64,000 bases of DNA. Source: Argentina anserina. Its lineage: Eukaryota > Streptophyta > Magnoliopsida > Rosales > Rosaceae. The notes under the pieces are model-generated. The model did not search any database and had not been told where the DNA came from. It saw only the letters and a list, made by a program, of their open reading frames with translations. Of the stretch, positions 24,267 to 34,695 are shown piece after piece. A program made the translations under genes and the position numbers. Each line of letters opens with the position of its first letter. The first letter of the stretch is position 1. Location of the stretch: positions 34,422,694-34,486,693 of the forward strand of contig NC_065877.1 in the NCBI RefSeq assembly GCF_933775445.1, in the 5' to 3' direction.

Positions 24267-25323
24267 ACAATTTGAATCATATGGTTGTGATTTTTGGGGG
24301 TAGAAATTTCTAGAGAGAGAGAGAGAGAGTACCTTTTTTGGGGGAAAGAGGAGAGAAGCGAAGATTGAGGAGAGGGTTGAATTTTGGTGAATTTTGGCGC
24401 GAAGCTTGAGAGTGAGATTTCCAGTGAGAACTGAAGTTTTGGGGATTGGATAAAGCTCCGGGATTTTTACTGCAGCTAAACGACGTCGTTCGCGGGTCGA
24501 ATGTTCGGAGCAATAATCATTCGGCCCATGCGACCAAACATAACTAGATCGGGCTTGGAGAAATTATGGTTTTATTTTTGTTTTAATATTTTTTTTCAAT
24601 TTCCTTTCCTGTATCCTACCACTTAACTACGCAAAAGGGTCGCATCCGCCACAAACAAGTCTCTGTCGTGACCAAACAATTTACAGAACATCTGTATTCA
24701 TCGCCGATCTCCCTTAATTGGTAACCTTAAATTTTATATTATCTTTCTGAAGAAAAAAAATATGCAAGAAGGTGATTAGGTGAAGCATGACATATAGGAG
24801 AGTGATATCACAAAATAGTGTACACCTCTTGTAATTAAGGATGTCAATGCCTTGGGAGGCAGAGTATTTAAAATTAAGTTCAAACATTGATTAAGTCATT
24901 TATTTAGTCTTTTGCCGAGGGAACCATTTCTCCGATATCCATGGCCTTGAGAACAGTTGGGGTTTAAGAGAAGGAGAATTTGAGAGAGAAACTTTAGCTC
25001 TGTTCTATCGACTTTGAGAGAATGAAATAGAGAAGAGCAGCTATATGAGCTACAAATCCTACAATGCTCTAACAAACTTGATGATCTGTCCAATGTCCAT
25101 CACACATTCTCTAGTCATTAAGTACAAAGTTCTACCTAATTATGTTTAATAGTGTATACTGGATAGCATTAGCGCGCCTAATCTCATTTTTCCACCCTCA
25201 TTTGCTTAAGATTTGAGAACGTTTGGTCAAAACGTGCGTTTACGAAGCACCAAACCATACAAACTATTTGTCTATATGTACTGATGTAGCTTGCACAGCA
25301 CATCCACTCCAACTCTAATCGCC
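24267..25323. other. Gene-free interval with a short GA run
   Basis: An (AG)n run of about 20 bases sits near 24313-24330, in the leader region of the methyltransferase locus. The rest is AT-rich with no coding signal. Confidence 0.4.
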
Positions 25324-25722
25324 ATGTCTAACTCAAAAGATTCTCATGCACAGCCTCTTCTTCCTCACATAGCTCTATTCCCATGCGCCGGAATGGGCCA
25401 CCTGACCCCCTTCCTCCTCCTCGCTTCCATGCTCTCCTCCTCCCAGAACTGCCTGGTCACCTTGATAACGGCCTCCCCTCCTGTGTCTGCTGCAGAGTCC
25501 ACCCACATCTCCTTGTTCCTTGCTCAACACCCCAAAGTCAACCGCCTTGAGTTCCGACTCCTTCCACCCGATCCAAGCACCAACACCATTCCCGACCCTT
25601 TCTTTCTCCAATGGCAAACCACCAACGCCTCTATCCATCTCCTCTACCCCTCACTTGCTTTCTCATTGCCACTTCTCTCGGCCATCTTCACTGATTTTAT
25701 TGTAGCATATGGATGTGTGTGA
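25324..25722 (+). pseudogene. UDP-glycosyltransferase N-terminal fragment, UGT708-like
   Basis: Starts with ATG at 25324 and shows the N-terminal acceptor-binding half of a family-1 plant glycosyltransferase: HIALFPCAGMGHLTPFLLLA with the catalytic His near the N-terminus, NCLVTLITASPPVSAAESTH, HPKVNRLEF and LLSAIFTDF. Similarity stops at about 25700, and an unrelated tail IVAYGCV ends at a stop at 25722. That leaves about 125 of roughly 470 residues; the PSPG donor-binding box is absent and not found downstream. The UGT708 clade includes flavonoid C-glucosyltransferases in Rosaceae and other plants; the clade call is from memory. Confidence 0.8.
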
Positions 25723-25872
25723 ATTGAAAGAAGCAATTAACCACTTTGGTTGACATGTTGACCTCTTTGGTTGACATTTATGGCTGCCACTGATTTTCTC
25801 TTGATGCATGCTTAACATCCTTTTGTTGACAATCTTGTAGAGAGGAGGAACGGATGTGCATGATTCAAGTAA

Positions 25873-27597
25873 GATTTCTGCTGCAACACAATTGAAGCCC
25901 TATTAGAGCGTGTGGATGTAAAACTGTTTGCTTGAATTGATGTCCAGTTGGTAGGAAGTGACTCGGAAATGGTTGCCACATAAGACTTAGAAGCCTCAGC
26001 AGTGACTGTAAATCTCTGTCTGAGATTTCTATACCGAAAATTGTCCTCTTGGCAGGCTCACATGCTTTCCTAGTTTCAGTACATGATGGTTCACAAGGCT
26101 TCTTAGAATCAGGAAGGCCAAAGCTTCCACCCAAATAAATTTTTGTTTGATCTGAAATGACACCATATATTCTATTAGTTTAACTCTGCAGACACTTTAG
26201 AGAAACCTACCGAATGAGGTACATTCTTAGAGATTGAAACAGACCAAGTTCTTGATGATGAAGAAACAAGAAATTAAAAAACTAGATTCTTACCCGCCTT
26301 GGGAGCATTTGTTAACCATTCCTTTTGGTTGCTTTCATTCTTCAAATGCAGAGTACTAACTCCTCTATCCTTTCTAAATTGTATTCTCTGGAAACTTCTT
26401 TGCCAAAGGCCAGACACCGTTGTGAAGGCAGACATTTTGTCAACCTGGATGGGTTCATTCAGAGTGGTCAAATAGCTTCTCTCTAAATACAAGCCAGAGC
26501 TCAAAGGACCACTATTATTGGCTAGATGCTTCACCATTGCGATCAAATAACATTTAGCTTCATTTCTCCAGATAGGAGGATTAGTTTCGGTTGCTGATCC
26601 CAATAAAACTCCTTCTGGTTCTTCTCCATCACTGATATATTCATCAGCGGGAAGTTCCAGGTTGAACAATCTCCGCTGGAGCTTTTTGACTCCACATTGG
26701 CTGGGGCCACAACTGGTTGGCTGGGTGTTTGCAATAGAATTACAATATGGTTGGCCGTTGGCTGCTGATACCAGTAGTCGACATAGATAATTTATGATAA
26801 ATCAGAACTAACCAAGGGAAACCAGATGAAAAAAGAGGTAATTGTGATGCCGCTGCTGCTTTTTGATGTTTGAACAACTCATTGCTTTTTATCTCATTCA
26901 TCAAGTCCTTTTGCCTTACGTAATGACGATGAGGTTCATTGAGCTGGACACAAAATCACAGTTAAACATGTTCAAGTATTCGATAACTATCTTGTGGGTA
27001 CAGAAATTAGAGCTTTGTTAACAAGATCAGATTTCACAGCAAAAATAAACAAACAACCAAGTTTGTAGAACATAGACCTGATGTTTGAATATAGATTCGT
27101 GCTTTGATATCATTTGCTTCACTTGTTCCTTAGTGCATTCATGAAATCCATCAACAACTAGCCTTGTCGAGAGTATGTCATATTGTTCCCCATTCTTCAA
27201 GGTTTTGTCCTCGTGGGGTAGGGATCACCATGGCCAACATAGCTAGTTAGAGTCGGTATGGTATAATATCTTGGTAGATACATCTTTGACTGTATTACAG
27301 TTCCCGTTCCAGCAGTTGGCCCAAAAAATTGCCAAATTGGTTCAGACATAGAGAGAAGTACTGAACTTCTAAAAATCACTGATAAAGAAACAGAATACTT
27401 AGTATCTTTTACCAAAACAACCAGCAGACCTAAAATATGGTCTAACTAGAGACCAAAAATCAAATGCTGAGTGGAATCAATAACAGAAAACTAAGTAATT
27501 GAGTAAGCAGATGTCTTTGCTGAATGATCAGCAAGATTCCACATTCCTTCTCTCTCCATTAGTGTACTGAAACTACCATCTTCATTCAAAACCACAA
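25873..27597 (-). pseudogene. Truncated duplicate of the DUF863 gene at 40235-43028
   Basis: The segment matches about 41565-43318 base for base over long stretches, in the same orientation and including introns. It corresponds to exon A (within about 27290-27075), exon B (about 26940-26290) and the first part of exon C (about 26150-25873). Lesions: the start codon is ACG (GAACGGGAACT against GAATGGGAACT in the intact copy); there is a frameshift after YVGHG in exon A and further indels in exon B; the last about 1.3 kb of coding sequence is missing. Homology ends sharply at about 25873 and 27597. Including introns and leader, this is a DNA-level segmental duplication, not retroposition. Confidence 0.88.
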
Positions 27598-27769
27598 AGA
27601 TATGCAACAATCCATTATTAAAACCAAAATATTCGTTTATGTGTATCTTGGATATCAATTTTCTACTGCTAGACTCTGATAAATCTAAAAACTTCAAAGC
27701 AACTTGCAATAAGGATAAAACTGAATTTGTATGGCTAGTTATGACAACAGAACTAAAATGAACACTGTA

Positions 27770-28135
27770 CAAAGATGTGTGTGGTATCATACCGCAATGG
27801 AAGTGCAGTATACACTATGCCCTATCAATAAGCAAACCACTGCTTCAGTCAGTAAGGAATTTTAAGGAAGCAAGATACAACAAAGAAGAAAGACACACAA
27901 GCTTCAACTGTTATTGTATTCTAACTAACCATAACAGAACTAAGAAGCACAAGCTTCAACTATTATTGTATTCTAACTAACCATAACAGCACCTAAATCT
28001 TGACTAGTATGACATCGATAGAGCTAGTATAACTTAAATGACAGTATACAAAGACATATACGGTATCATATAGCATTGGAAGTACAGTACTACACTATCA
28101 ATAAGCAAACCATTGATTACTTCAGTATAAATTTG
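27770..28135. repeat. Local imperfect duplications
   Basis: A 52-bp unit starting cacaagcttcaact at 27896 repeats at 27948. Outside it, a stretch ending in caataagcaaacca occurs near 27780-27860 and again near 28060-28130. They fill the gap between the DUF863 duplicate and the dehydrogenase fragment. Confidence 0.7.
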
Positions 28136-28193
28136 AACGAATACATCACAAAGAACAAAGAAACAAGTGTGGTACTTTAATAAAACTCATTAC

Positions 28194-28796
28194 TTGTGGC
28201 CTCGGCTTTTTGGGTCTGGACCGCCGGAGCTGCATCAACTTATCGGCATTGGCCACACCCAACACCGCCGACTCAAACGTCCCGAAGTTACCGGCAATTC
28301 TCTTGTCAGATTCCAAGCTCAAGTGAGCCTCCACCCTATTCGGCACCGCCGCCCCCACCCACTGCCTCGAGTTAAACATGAGCCCAAACTCCGCCGGAAC
28401 AGAGTCAAACCCACAAGCCGAAATGACCAGAGAGCCCTTCTCCGCCGCCTTATCAAAGTAACTGGCCTCCATTCTCTCCATGAACTCCGGCACTCCGCAT
28501 ATGTCGAGATAGTCGCAGCCGGTCTCGACGCATGCAGCGACGACGGGCTCGCCGTAGAGTCGGAAGGGCCCCACGCAGTTGAGGACGAGGCGGGTTTGGG
28601 AGCAGAGGCGGCGGCCCAGTTGAGGGTGTGGGAGAGCTTGGTGGGGTTGCGGCCGGCTAAGGCTAGAGACTTGAGAGGTGAGGAGGGAGTGTTGAGAATG
28701 AGAAACTTGAGGGCTTCTTTGACGACGTACTTTCCGGTGAAGCCGGAGGCGCCGAGGATGATGAGATCGTAGGGAGGGTTGGGGAGGTCTGACATG
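28194..28796 (-). pseudogene. Saccharopine dehydrogenase-like oxidoreductase, 5' fragment with internal deletion
   Basis: Resembles the plant protein At5g39410 (saccharopine dehydrogenase-like). ATG at 28796; LPNPPYDLIILGASGFTGKY is the N-terminal Rossmann nucleotide-binding motif, then SLALAGRNPTKLSHTLNWAA. There the frame breaks: the text jumps, through a shared CCGCCGCC, to what should be CSQTRLVLN about 20-30 residues later, in a different frame. It then continues CVGPFRLYGEPVVAAC, GCDYLDICGVPEFMERMEA, SACGFDSVPAEFGL and LESDKRIAGNFGTFESAVL to a donor at 28194/28193. No following exon was found before the DUF863 duplicate, so the C-terminal two thirds is missing. Confidence 0.82.
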
Positions 28797-29432
28797 TTTG
28801 AGAGTGACTGAGACTCGGAGAAGGATGTTGAAGATGACGAGTTGACTACATATTTATATTTTATAATGTGACGCAAGTCCGATGAAACTTGTGTCCACTT
28901 GTAGAATGAGGCCTTGAGCCCAACACAGATTGCATACGTGGTGTGACTATGGACTGAATTTGAGCCATCCCGGCCCGGCCCACTTTTGAAATTTTAAAAT
29001 CGCTCCCCGCCCTTTTTCAAAGTCTCTGTTTTCAGCCCCATTTCCAAAATACTGGAACTTCTCAATGAATCAATGATTGGGGGATAGTTCGTGGAAAGAT
29101 CGTATCGGATAAGTTGACAGTAGAAGCAGATCTACATGACTTGGGTTGCAGCGTTGTGAGATTTGAGATTAATCAAAAGCCTATAGAAGTATAGAACCTG
29201 CTATTATATGATTTGGAAACTACCTTGTTAATTCCCTTGTGCTATTGTAATCATAATGCGACAGCTATCAGAATAAAACTAGCATTGTTATCGATCTTTT
29301 TCACGAAATTGAATTCTCTATTTACAGCCCAAATCCCAAATCAGAATTAATTTATTACAAACTTGTTCTAGCAGAGTGACATGTTCATATCTTTCATTCT
29401 ATCTGATGTATCAAAGGTGGCAGATATAGAAA
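28797..29432. other. Gene-free interval
   Basis: Carries the upstream region of the dehydrogenase fragment and the 3' region of the membrane-protein gene. No coding signal was seen. Confidence 0.4.
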
Positions 29433-30027
29433 TCAAACTGGTATCTCAGTGGTGTGGTTCTGGGATTCATGCTCTGTCTCGCGCCCGTTGTTCCTGATGA
29501 CCAGGTCTTTCAATTTCTTAGAGGCACGAGCAACTGCTGCAATTGCATTGCTATCCATTAAGCGACGGTTCAAATCAATCAGCTTCTGTTTCACTTCTCC
29601 AAATACTCGAAAAACAGGTGCAAGTGCATTATGAAATAGTGTTTTCAGGGACAGGTAAGAGTCGCTCACAAACCATACAAGGCAGATGCACCAGAAGAAG
29701 AGTAGGGTCAGTCCGAAAGGTAAAAGAAGGACGAGCAGCTCTATAATAAGGGACAAACTTCCAAGTAAGAGACTGATTTTGATCATCATATCTTCCATAT
29801 CTGCATTAATGTGATCAGCTAGCGGGACTGCCATCAAAAACAAAGACAGGCCATAAATGCATGTCACAATGATGAATACGTTCATAAGCTGAGTGCCTTG
29901 GACCGTCGAATATGGAGAGGCAGTTGGAAACTTGAGTTGGAGGCAGAAGCCAAAGACCCCGATGAGAGAAATTATGCATGTATGCAATTTCACTATAGAA
30001 TATCCAGGAAGAGCAGCCTCCGTCCTT
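29433..30027 (-). CDS. Four-helix membrane protein of unknown function, paralogue 1 (start unclear)
   Basis: Not recognised as a named family. The open frame ends at 29433 and encodes about 186-198 residues with four hydrophobic segments (near ISLIGVFGFCLQL, LMNVFIIVTCIYGLSLFLM, ISLLLGSLSLIIELLVLLL and LTLLFFWCICLVWFV), then a charged C-terminal tail. It aligns with the gene at 31765-32328 throughout. The two positions where the paralogue has ATG are ACG (about 30027) and GTG (29993) here. A possible acceptor (CATAG) lies just upstream, so either a start-bearing exon lies further up or the start has been lost. The first in-frame ATG is LMNVF, after helix 1. Confidence 0.55.
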
Positions 30028-31764
30028 GTGTTGGTGCTATGACAGAGAAAATTAACTAAGTTAGAACTCTGTTCTTTATCTATGTCAATTAAATTAGAAG
30101 AAGCACCGCATTCTTAGAAAAATAAAACAAAGTGGGTTGTCTAAAGGTACGGTGTGTTAATTAGTCGAGGATATAAAAAAAAGATGATGGTTTAAAACAG
30201 GGGTTTCTTTAATCAATACTGTTGAATTTTGGTAAATCAAGAAGAGGATATTGGCAGCTGGTGTACAAATTGTATAGAAGCCAGGTCCCACGAGGCGGCA
30301 ACATCCTTCCCACAAGGGTAAAATAAATCTTTCTCTACTCCCCAAACTCATTAACAAGTTAAAACCAACCTCACCAGTCACCATTGTCCTCCGAGAAAGC
30401 CAGCGTTGCTGCCCACCGAGACGTCATATGATGAAAAATCGACAACTATGAGCAATAGAAAGAGAGAATAGAGGTTGATCGAGAAATCAAAATAGTGTTC
30501 TGGCCTCTGGGAGTTTTGAGTAGTACGTGAAAATGCCAACAACATTATATGATATCGACAGAGGAAATGAGCGAATCTCATGAGATTTTAAGTCCCAAAA
30601 CAGCATCTACAGTCTGAATGCAATTTAGACATAATAGAGATAAGGAACGCGGCGCTTGGCTATGATCAGGCAGCTCTCGGCTTGAATTGAACAGCCTGAT
30701 ATCAATGAAAGGTTGACTCTCTAACAAAGAAAGAATTCCTCAGCAGAATACGTAGTAGATATAAGCTAGGAAATTATATATTAGAAAGCAACCACAAGAG
30801 GTCGATCGAAGAGCATGCAAATGAAGCAATATTTGATATAAGCTGCAGAGAAAGGAAACATGCACGTCTATATTACTAACACTTGTAAACGGTGAGAGAT
30901 AGCGATTCCTCTGTCCTCCATTCCTCGGCTTTATGCCTTTCGAGGGTGCGGAGGTGCCTCAGTCTCACCCTTCCTTCTTTAGCTTCCCAACTTGATGGAA
31001 TATTGGGAATCGAAGTGCGAGGCATTTCAAGTTTACAAGCAATGCATTTCAATCCCGATAGGAAAGAGGAGAGACCGTCACAATTTTTGTCTTTGCCGTC
31101 TCTAACCGGCCTCTGCGTACCTTAATGCATTTCGTCTGATTATGTCTTTGTTTTCTATACTGTTGTCTTTCTGTTTTTCTATTTAGGGGTATTTATCATC
31201 TTAGAAGCCAAGGATGAGCAGTTTCTTAAACTATTACCAACAAAATTATTCACGAAATGTAAATAATACGATGTAAACATGTACCCTACATCTAAACAAG
31301 TGTTTGTTTACAATATTGTAGTTTTCCTACGGTCAGTCGGTCACTAATTGACCAAGAGAGTCTGCCCACATTTGCCAAAGAAGATCTGCCCACATTTGCC
31401 AAAGGAGGAATTGCCCTGTAATTGGTATCTGCTGTTTCTCAGATTAGCAAAGGAGGGACTACCCTGTATCTGTACTTTCTGTTTTAAATTCCTACTGGGA
31501 TGATGGGATCACCACCATCCTCCACACTGGACCAGAAATTGTTTGTAATATTGATACTGAGACCCTCATAACTGAATAATATTCAAAGTGTATATATCCT
31601 GCACAATTCCTAATTTAATGTATATGCTTAATAAGTTTATATAGTCATTACAAAACATAACAAACGGCATGTATTCTCCAAATCGAATGACTGAATTCGT
31701 TGCAGTAATTTTACGTGGTAACAGTAGAAATAGAAATTACAGTTTTACACTTGGTAGCTTCTTG
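30028..31764. other. Spacer between the two membrane-protein paralogues
   Basis: The minus-strand sequence near 30200-30280 resembles the upstream region of paralogue 2 (shared ctcttcttga and ccaaaattcaa), so the tandem duplication included the promoter. A 24-bp tandem repeat (tctgcccacatttgccaaag twice) sits at 31357-31403. No other gene is supported. Confidence 0.45.
31357..31403. repeat. 24-bp tandem repeat, two copies
   Basis: The words tctgcccacatttgccaaag occur twice in a row with a short variable spacer. Confidence 0.75.
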
Positions 31765-32328
31765 CTATGTTCCTTGCGTTTCCTGCTCTGTCGAATTGCA
31801 ACTCCTCTTGATCAAATCCTTCAATTTCTCATAAGCGCAACTAAGACCGGTAACTGCACTACTTCCCATCAGGCGGGCTTTCATTGCTATCAGCTTCACT
31901 ACTTGGAATTCACTCAAGGTTACAACAAGAGATGCACATAGTTTTTTTAAGGTCTGGTATGACTTGATCGCAAGGGTAACGAAACAGATGATCCAGAAGA
32001 AGAGTGTGAGCCATCCGAAAGGCGGAAACGGGATGAGCAGCTCTAAAACAGAAGCAAGAGTTCCGAGCAAGATGCTTATCCTATTCATCAACTCTCCGAA
32101 GTCTGTGTTGTTGTGATCGGTTTGGAGTATCATGACACCAAATGATCCACAGTAGGAGGATATGTCAATAATAAATAGCCTCATCAGTATGGTACTTCTG
32201 TGGTCCAGCACAAATGGAGATGCATTTGTGAACTTCAGTTGGAGGCAAAGGCCTAAAATGGTGATGAGAGAGAAAATGCATTTGTGCAATGCCATTACAG
32301 AATTTCTCCAATTTGGAAACTCCTCCAT
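31765..32328 (-). CDS. Four-helix membrane protein of unknown function, paralogue 2
   Basis: ATG at 32328 gives 187 residues. Hydrophobic segments are centred on CIFSLITILGLCLQL, STILMRLFIIDISSYCG, ISILLGTLASVLELLI and WLTLFFWIICFVTLAI, with a cytosol-like basic tail (YEKLKDLIKRS). Aligned with paralogue 1 the shared signatures are LCLQLKF..ASP, the LLGSL/LLGTL helix, the PFG..LLFFW helix and KKLKDL/EKLKDL near the end. No enzyme motif was seen, and the family is unknown to me. The minus-strand upstream region has a TATATATA box near 32555. Confidence 0.65.
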   Translation of the reverse strand: MEEFPNWRNSVMALHKCIFSLITILGLCLQLKFTNASPFVLDHRSTILMRLFIIDISSYCGSFGVMILQTDHNNTDFGELMNRISILLGTLASVLELLIPFPPFGWLTLFFWIICFVTLAIKSYQTLKKLCASLVVTLSEFQVVKLIAMKARLMGSSAVTGLSCAYEKLKDLIKRSCNSTEQETQGT

Positions 32329-32634
32329 TCCACTACTGCTATAATGATCATGAGAGTATTAATTGAAGTGGAATTTCACTGAAATTTTATGTATATTATG
32401 CTGGTCTACCAAGCTGTATATCGTTAATCTTGCTATGAAGCAATATAAAGATTCAGAAGAGGTCCCCTGTTCTATTTTACTCTAGATAAATCTTTGGGTT
32501 TCCTTAGCTAACAATTAACTTTGTTCCCCTTGAATTTTGGGGTTTCAAGAAGAGCATATATATAGACTCACAGTTAAGAACAACTATGCATGGCTACTAA
32601 CAAAGAGAACAAAGAGAACTAGTGCCATGTGCCA

Positions 32635-32639
32635 GAGTG
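32635..32639. other. Left target-site duplication of copia element 1 (GAGTG)
   Basis: Identical to 38430-38434 on the far side of the element. Confidence 0.85.
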
Positions 32640-32840
32640 ACTAGAAACAAGGTAAGTATTTTCCTTAATCACAATATGAATGTATACAACATCAAACTAA
32701 CTTATATATAAGCTAACTACAAGTGCTTCCTTGATTTCCTCCATGAATCACTCCCGTGATTTATGGAGTTAATGGAGTTAATCATGCTGCACTAACACGC
32801 ACTAAACGCACTCACTAACACTCACTAACACGCACTAACA
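32640..32840 (-). repeat. 3' LTR of copia element 1 (201 bp)
   Basis: Begins TGTTAG on the minus strand at 32840 and ends at the TSD. The first about 110 forward-strand bases match the other LTR without a visible difference. It has about 29 bases around tcactcccgtga and an expanded cactaaca run that the other LTR lacks. Confidence 0.88.
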
Positions 32841-32916
32841 CTCCCCCTCAAGTTGGCGCATATACATCAACCATGCCCAACTTGCTAAGTGCGTCATAAA
32901 AAGCCTTTTTAGACAC

Positions 32917-33726
32917 TCATTTTGTGAGCATATCGGCAAGTTGCTCTTCTGTAGGAACAAAAGGAAAACTAATGATCTTCGCGTCTAGCTTCTCCTTTAT
33001 AAAGTGACGATCAACCTCCACATGTTTTGTACGATCATGTTGCACCGGATTATGTGAAATATCAATGGCTGCCTTGTTATCACAGTATAGCTGCATAGCA
33101 TACTCATGCTTAATACCCAAATCTTGTAGCAAATTTTTAAGCCATAATAATTCACACACTCCCTGAGCCATACCTCTGTATTCTGCTTCAGCACTAGATC
33201 GAGCTACCACTTTTTGTTTTTTACTCTTCCATGTAACAAGATTACCCCCAACAAAGGTAAAGTACCCTGATGTGGATCTCCGATCTGTAATATTTCCAGC
33301 CCAGTCTGCATCTGTGAAGCCACAAACCTCAAGGATATTACTGTGATTGGAGAACATTACTCCTCTTCCAGGTGCTGACTTCAAGTACCTCAAAATCCTC
33401 ACAACAGCATCCATGTGGTCTACACTGGGATTATGCATGAACTGACTCACTACACTTACTGCATATGCAACATCTGGTCTCGTATGTGATAAATAAATCA
33501 AGCGTCCAACTAGCCTATGATAACGAGGTTTTTCAGTAGGCACTTGATCTGGATATTCTGCTAACCGATGGTTCTGCTCAATAGGAGTATCAATGGGAGT
33601 GCAATCCAGCATACCGGTCTCCGTTAGTAGATCAAGGATGTACTTTCTCTGACACAGATAGATACTATCACTTCCTCTGGCAACCTCAATGCCTAAGAAG
33701 TACTTGAGTGTACCTAGGTCTTTCAT
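32917..33726 (-). pseudogene. Copia element 1: reverse transcriptase C-part and RNase H
   Basis: MKDLGTLKYFLGIEVAR, YHRLVGRLIYLSHTRPDVAY and GFTDADWAGNITDRRSTSGY are hallmarks of copia RT-RNase H; SSAEAEYRGMAQG and LYCDNKAAIDISHNPVQHDR carry RNase H catalytic residues. The frame ends in TGA at 32919-32917, but homologous sequence continues VSKKAFYDALSKLGM to the true end, so this TGA is probably also a mutation. Confidence 0.88.
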
Positions 33727-33732
33727 CTCAAA

Positions 33733-34464
33733 TTATGTGGCTAGCTGTTTCTGTAATCTATCCACCTCAACAGTATCATTCCCAGTAACTACCATATCAT
33801 CAACATATATAATTAGGGCTGTTACATTTCCTTGTTGATGTCTGAGAAATAATGTGTGGTCTGAGTTACTCTGTCTGTAGCCAATTTTCCTCATGAATTG
33901 TGAGAATCTTCCAAACCAAGCACGAGGTGACTGTTTAAGACCATACAAAGACTTTCTCAATCTGCATACAAATTTACTTGGAGAAGCGGACGCATATCCA
34001 GGTGGAAGATCCATGTACACTTCTTCTGTAAGTTCTCCATGGAGGAATGCATTCTTAACATCAAACTGTCTAAGTGGCCAGTTTAAGTTAGCAGCACAAG
34101 AAAGTAATACCCGAATAGTGTTTATCTTTGCAACAGGTGCAAATGTCTCATCATAGTCTATGCCATATGTCTGGGTGAACCCCTTTGCTACTAGGCGTGC
34201 TTTATACCAGCTCACTGACCCATCTGGATTATGCTTCACTGTAAACACCCAACGACATCCTACAGTCTTCTTGCCATGTGGTGGAGATACAAGCTCCCAA
34301 GTATTGTTCTTTTGTAATACTTCCATTTCTTCCTCCATTGCTTTCCTCCATTTTGGATCTCCCAATGCATCATGTACTTTGTTAGGCACTGATACAGTAG
34401 ATATTTGATTCACAAATGATTCATATGACTTAGACAATCTTTTGGTAGACATAAAATTTGCCAC
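33733..34464 (-). pseudogene. Copia element 1: reverse transcriptase N-part
   Basis: Contains KWRKAMEEEMEVLQKNNTWE, GCRWVFTVKHNPDGS, LVAKGFTQTYGIDYDETFAP, the palm motif NAFLHGELTEEVYMDLPPG, and the catalytic LIIYVDDMVVTGND. A TAA at the end of QLAT separates it from the in-frame C-part at 33726. Confidence 0.9.
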
Positions 34465-34695
34465 AGGATACTTAGCTTTAGCCTGAAGGGTAGGTTCATA
34501 TTTTTTTGTTGGCTGACCCCGAGTAGACCTATTTGGTAAGACATATTCTCGACTATTAGCCTCACTAGTATTAGTCCTAGTAGAATGACTAACCTCAGAT
34601 GAGTGATCTTCCGTACCAAGAGAGCATTGGTCAGGTGTAATAGTAGTATCGGAGACATGAGGGGCAGTTGTGTTATCATCTTCTGGTTCCTGAAT

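Noticed and set aside
25250..28900. Helitron or Pack-MULE as carrier of the three gene fragments
   Set aside because: No long inverted repeats, and no convincing TC start or CTRR end with hairpin could be matched; kept only as a test in the findings.
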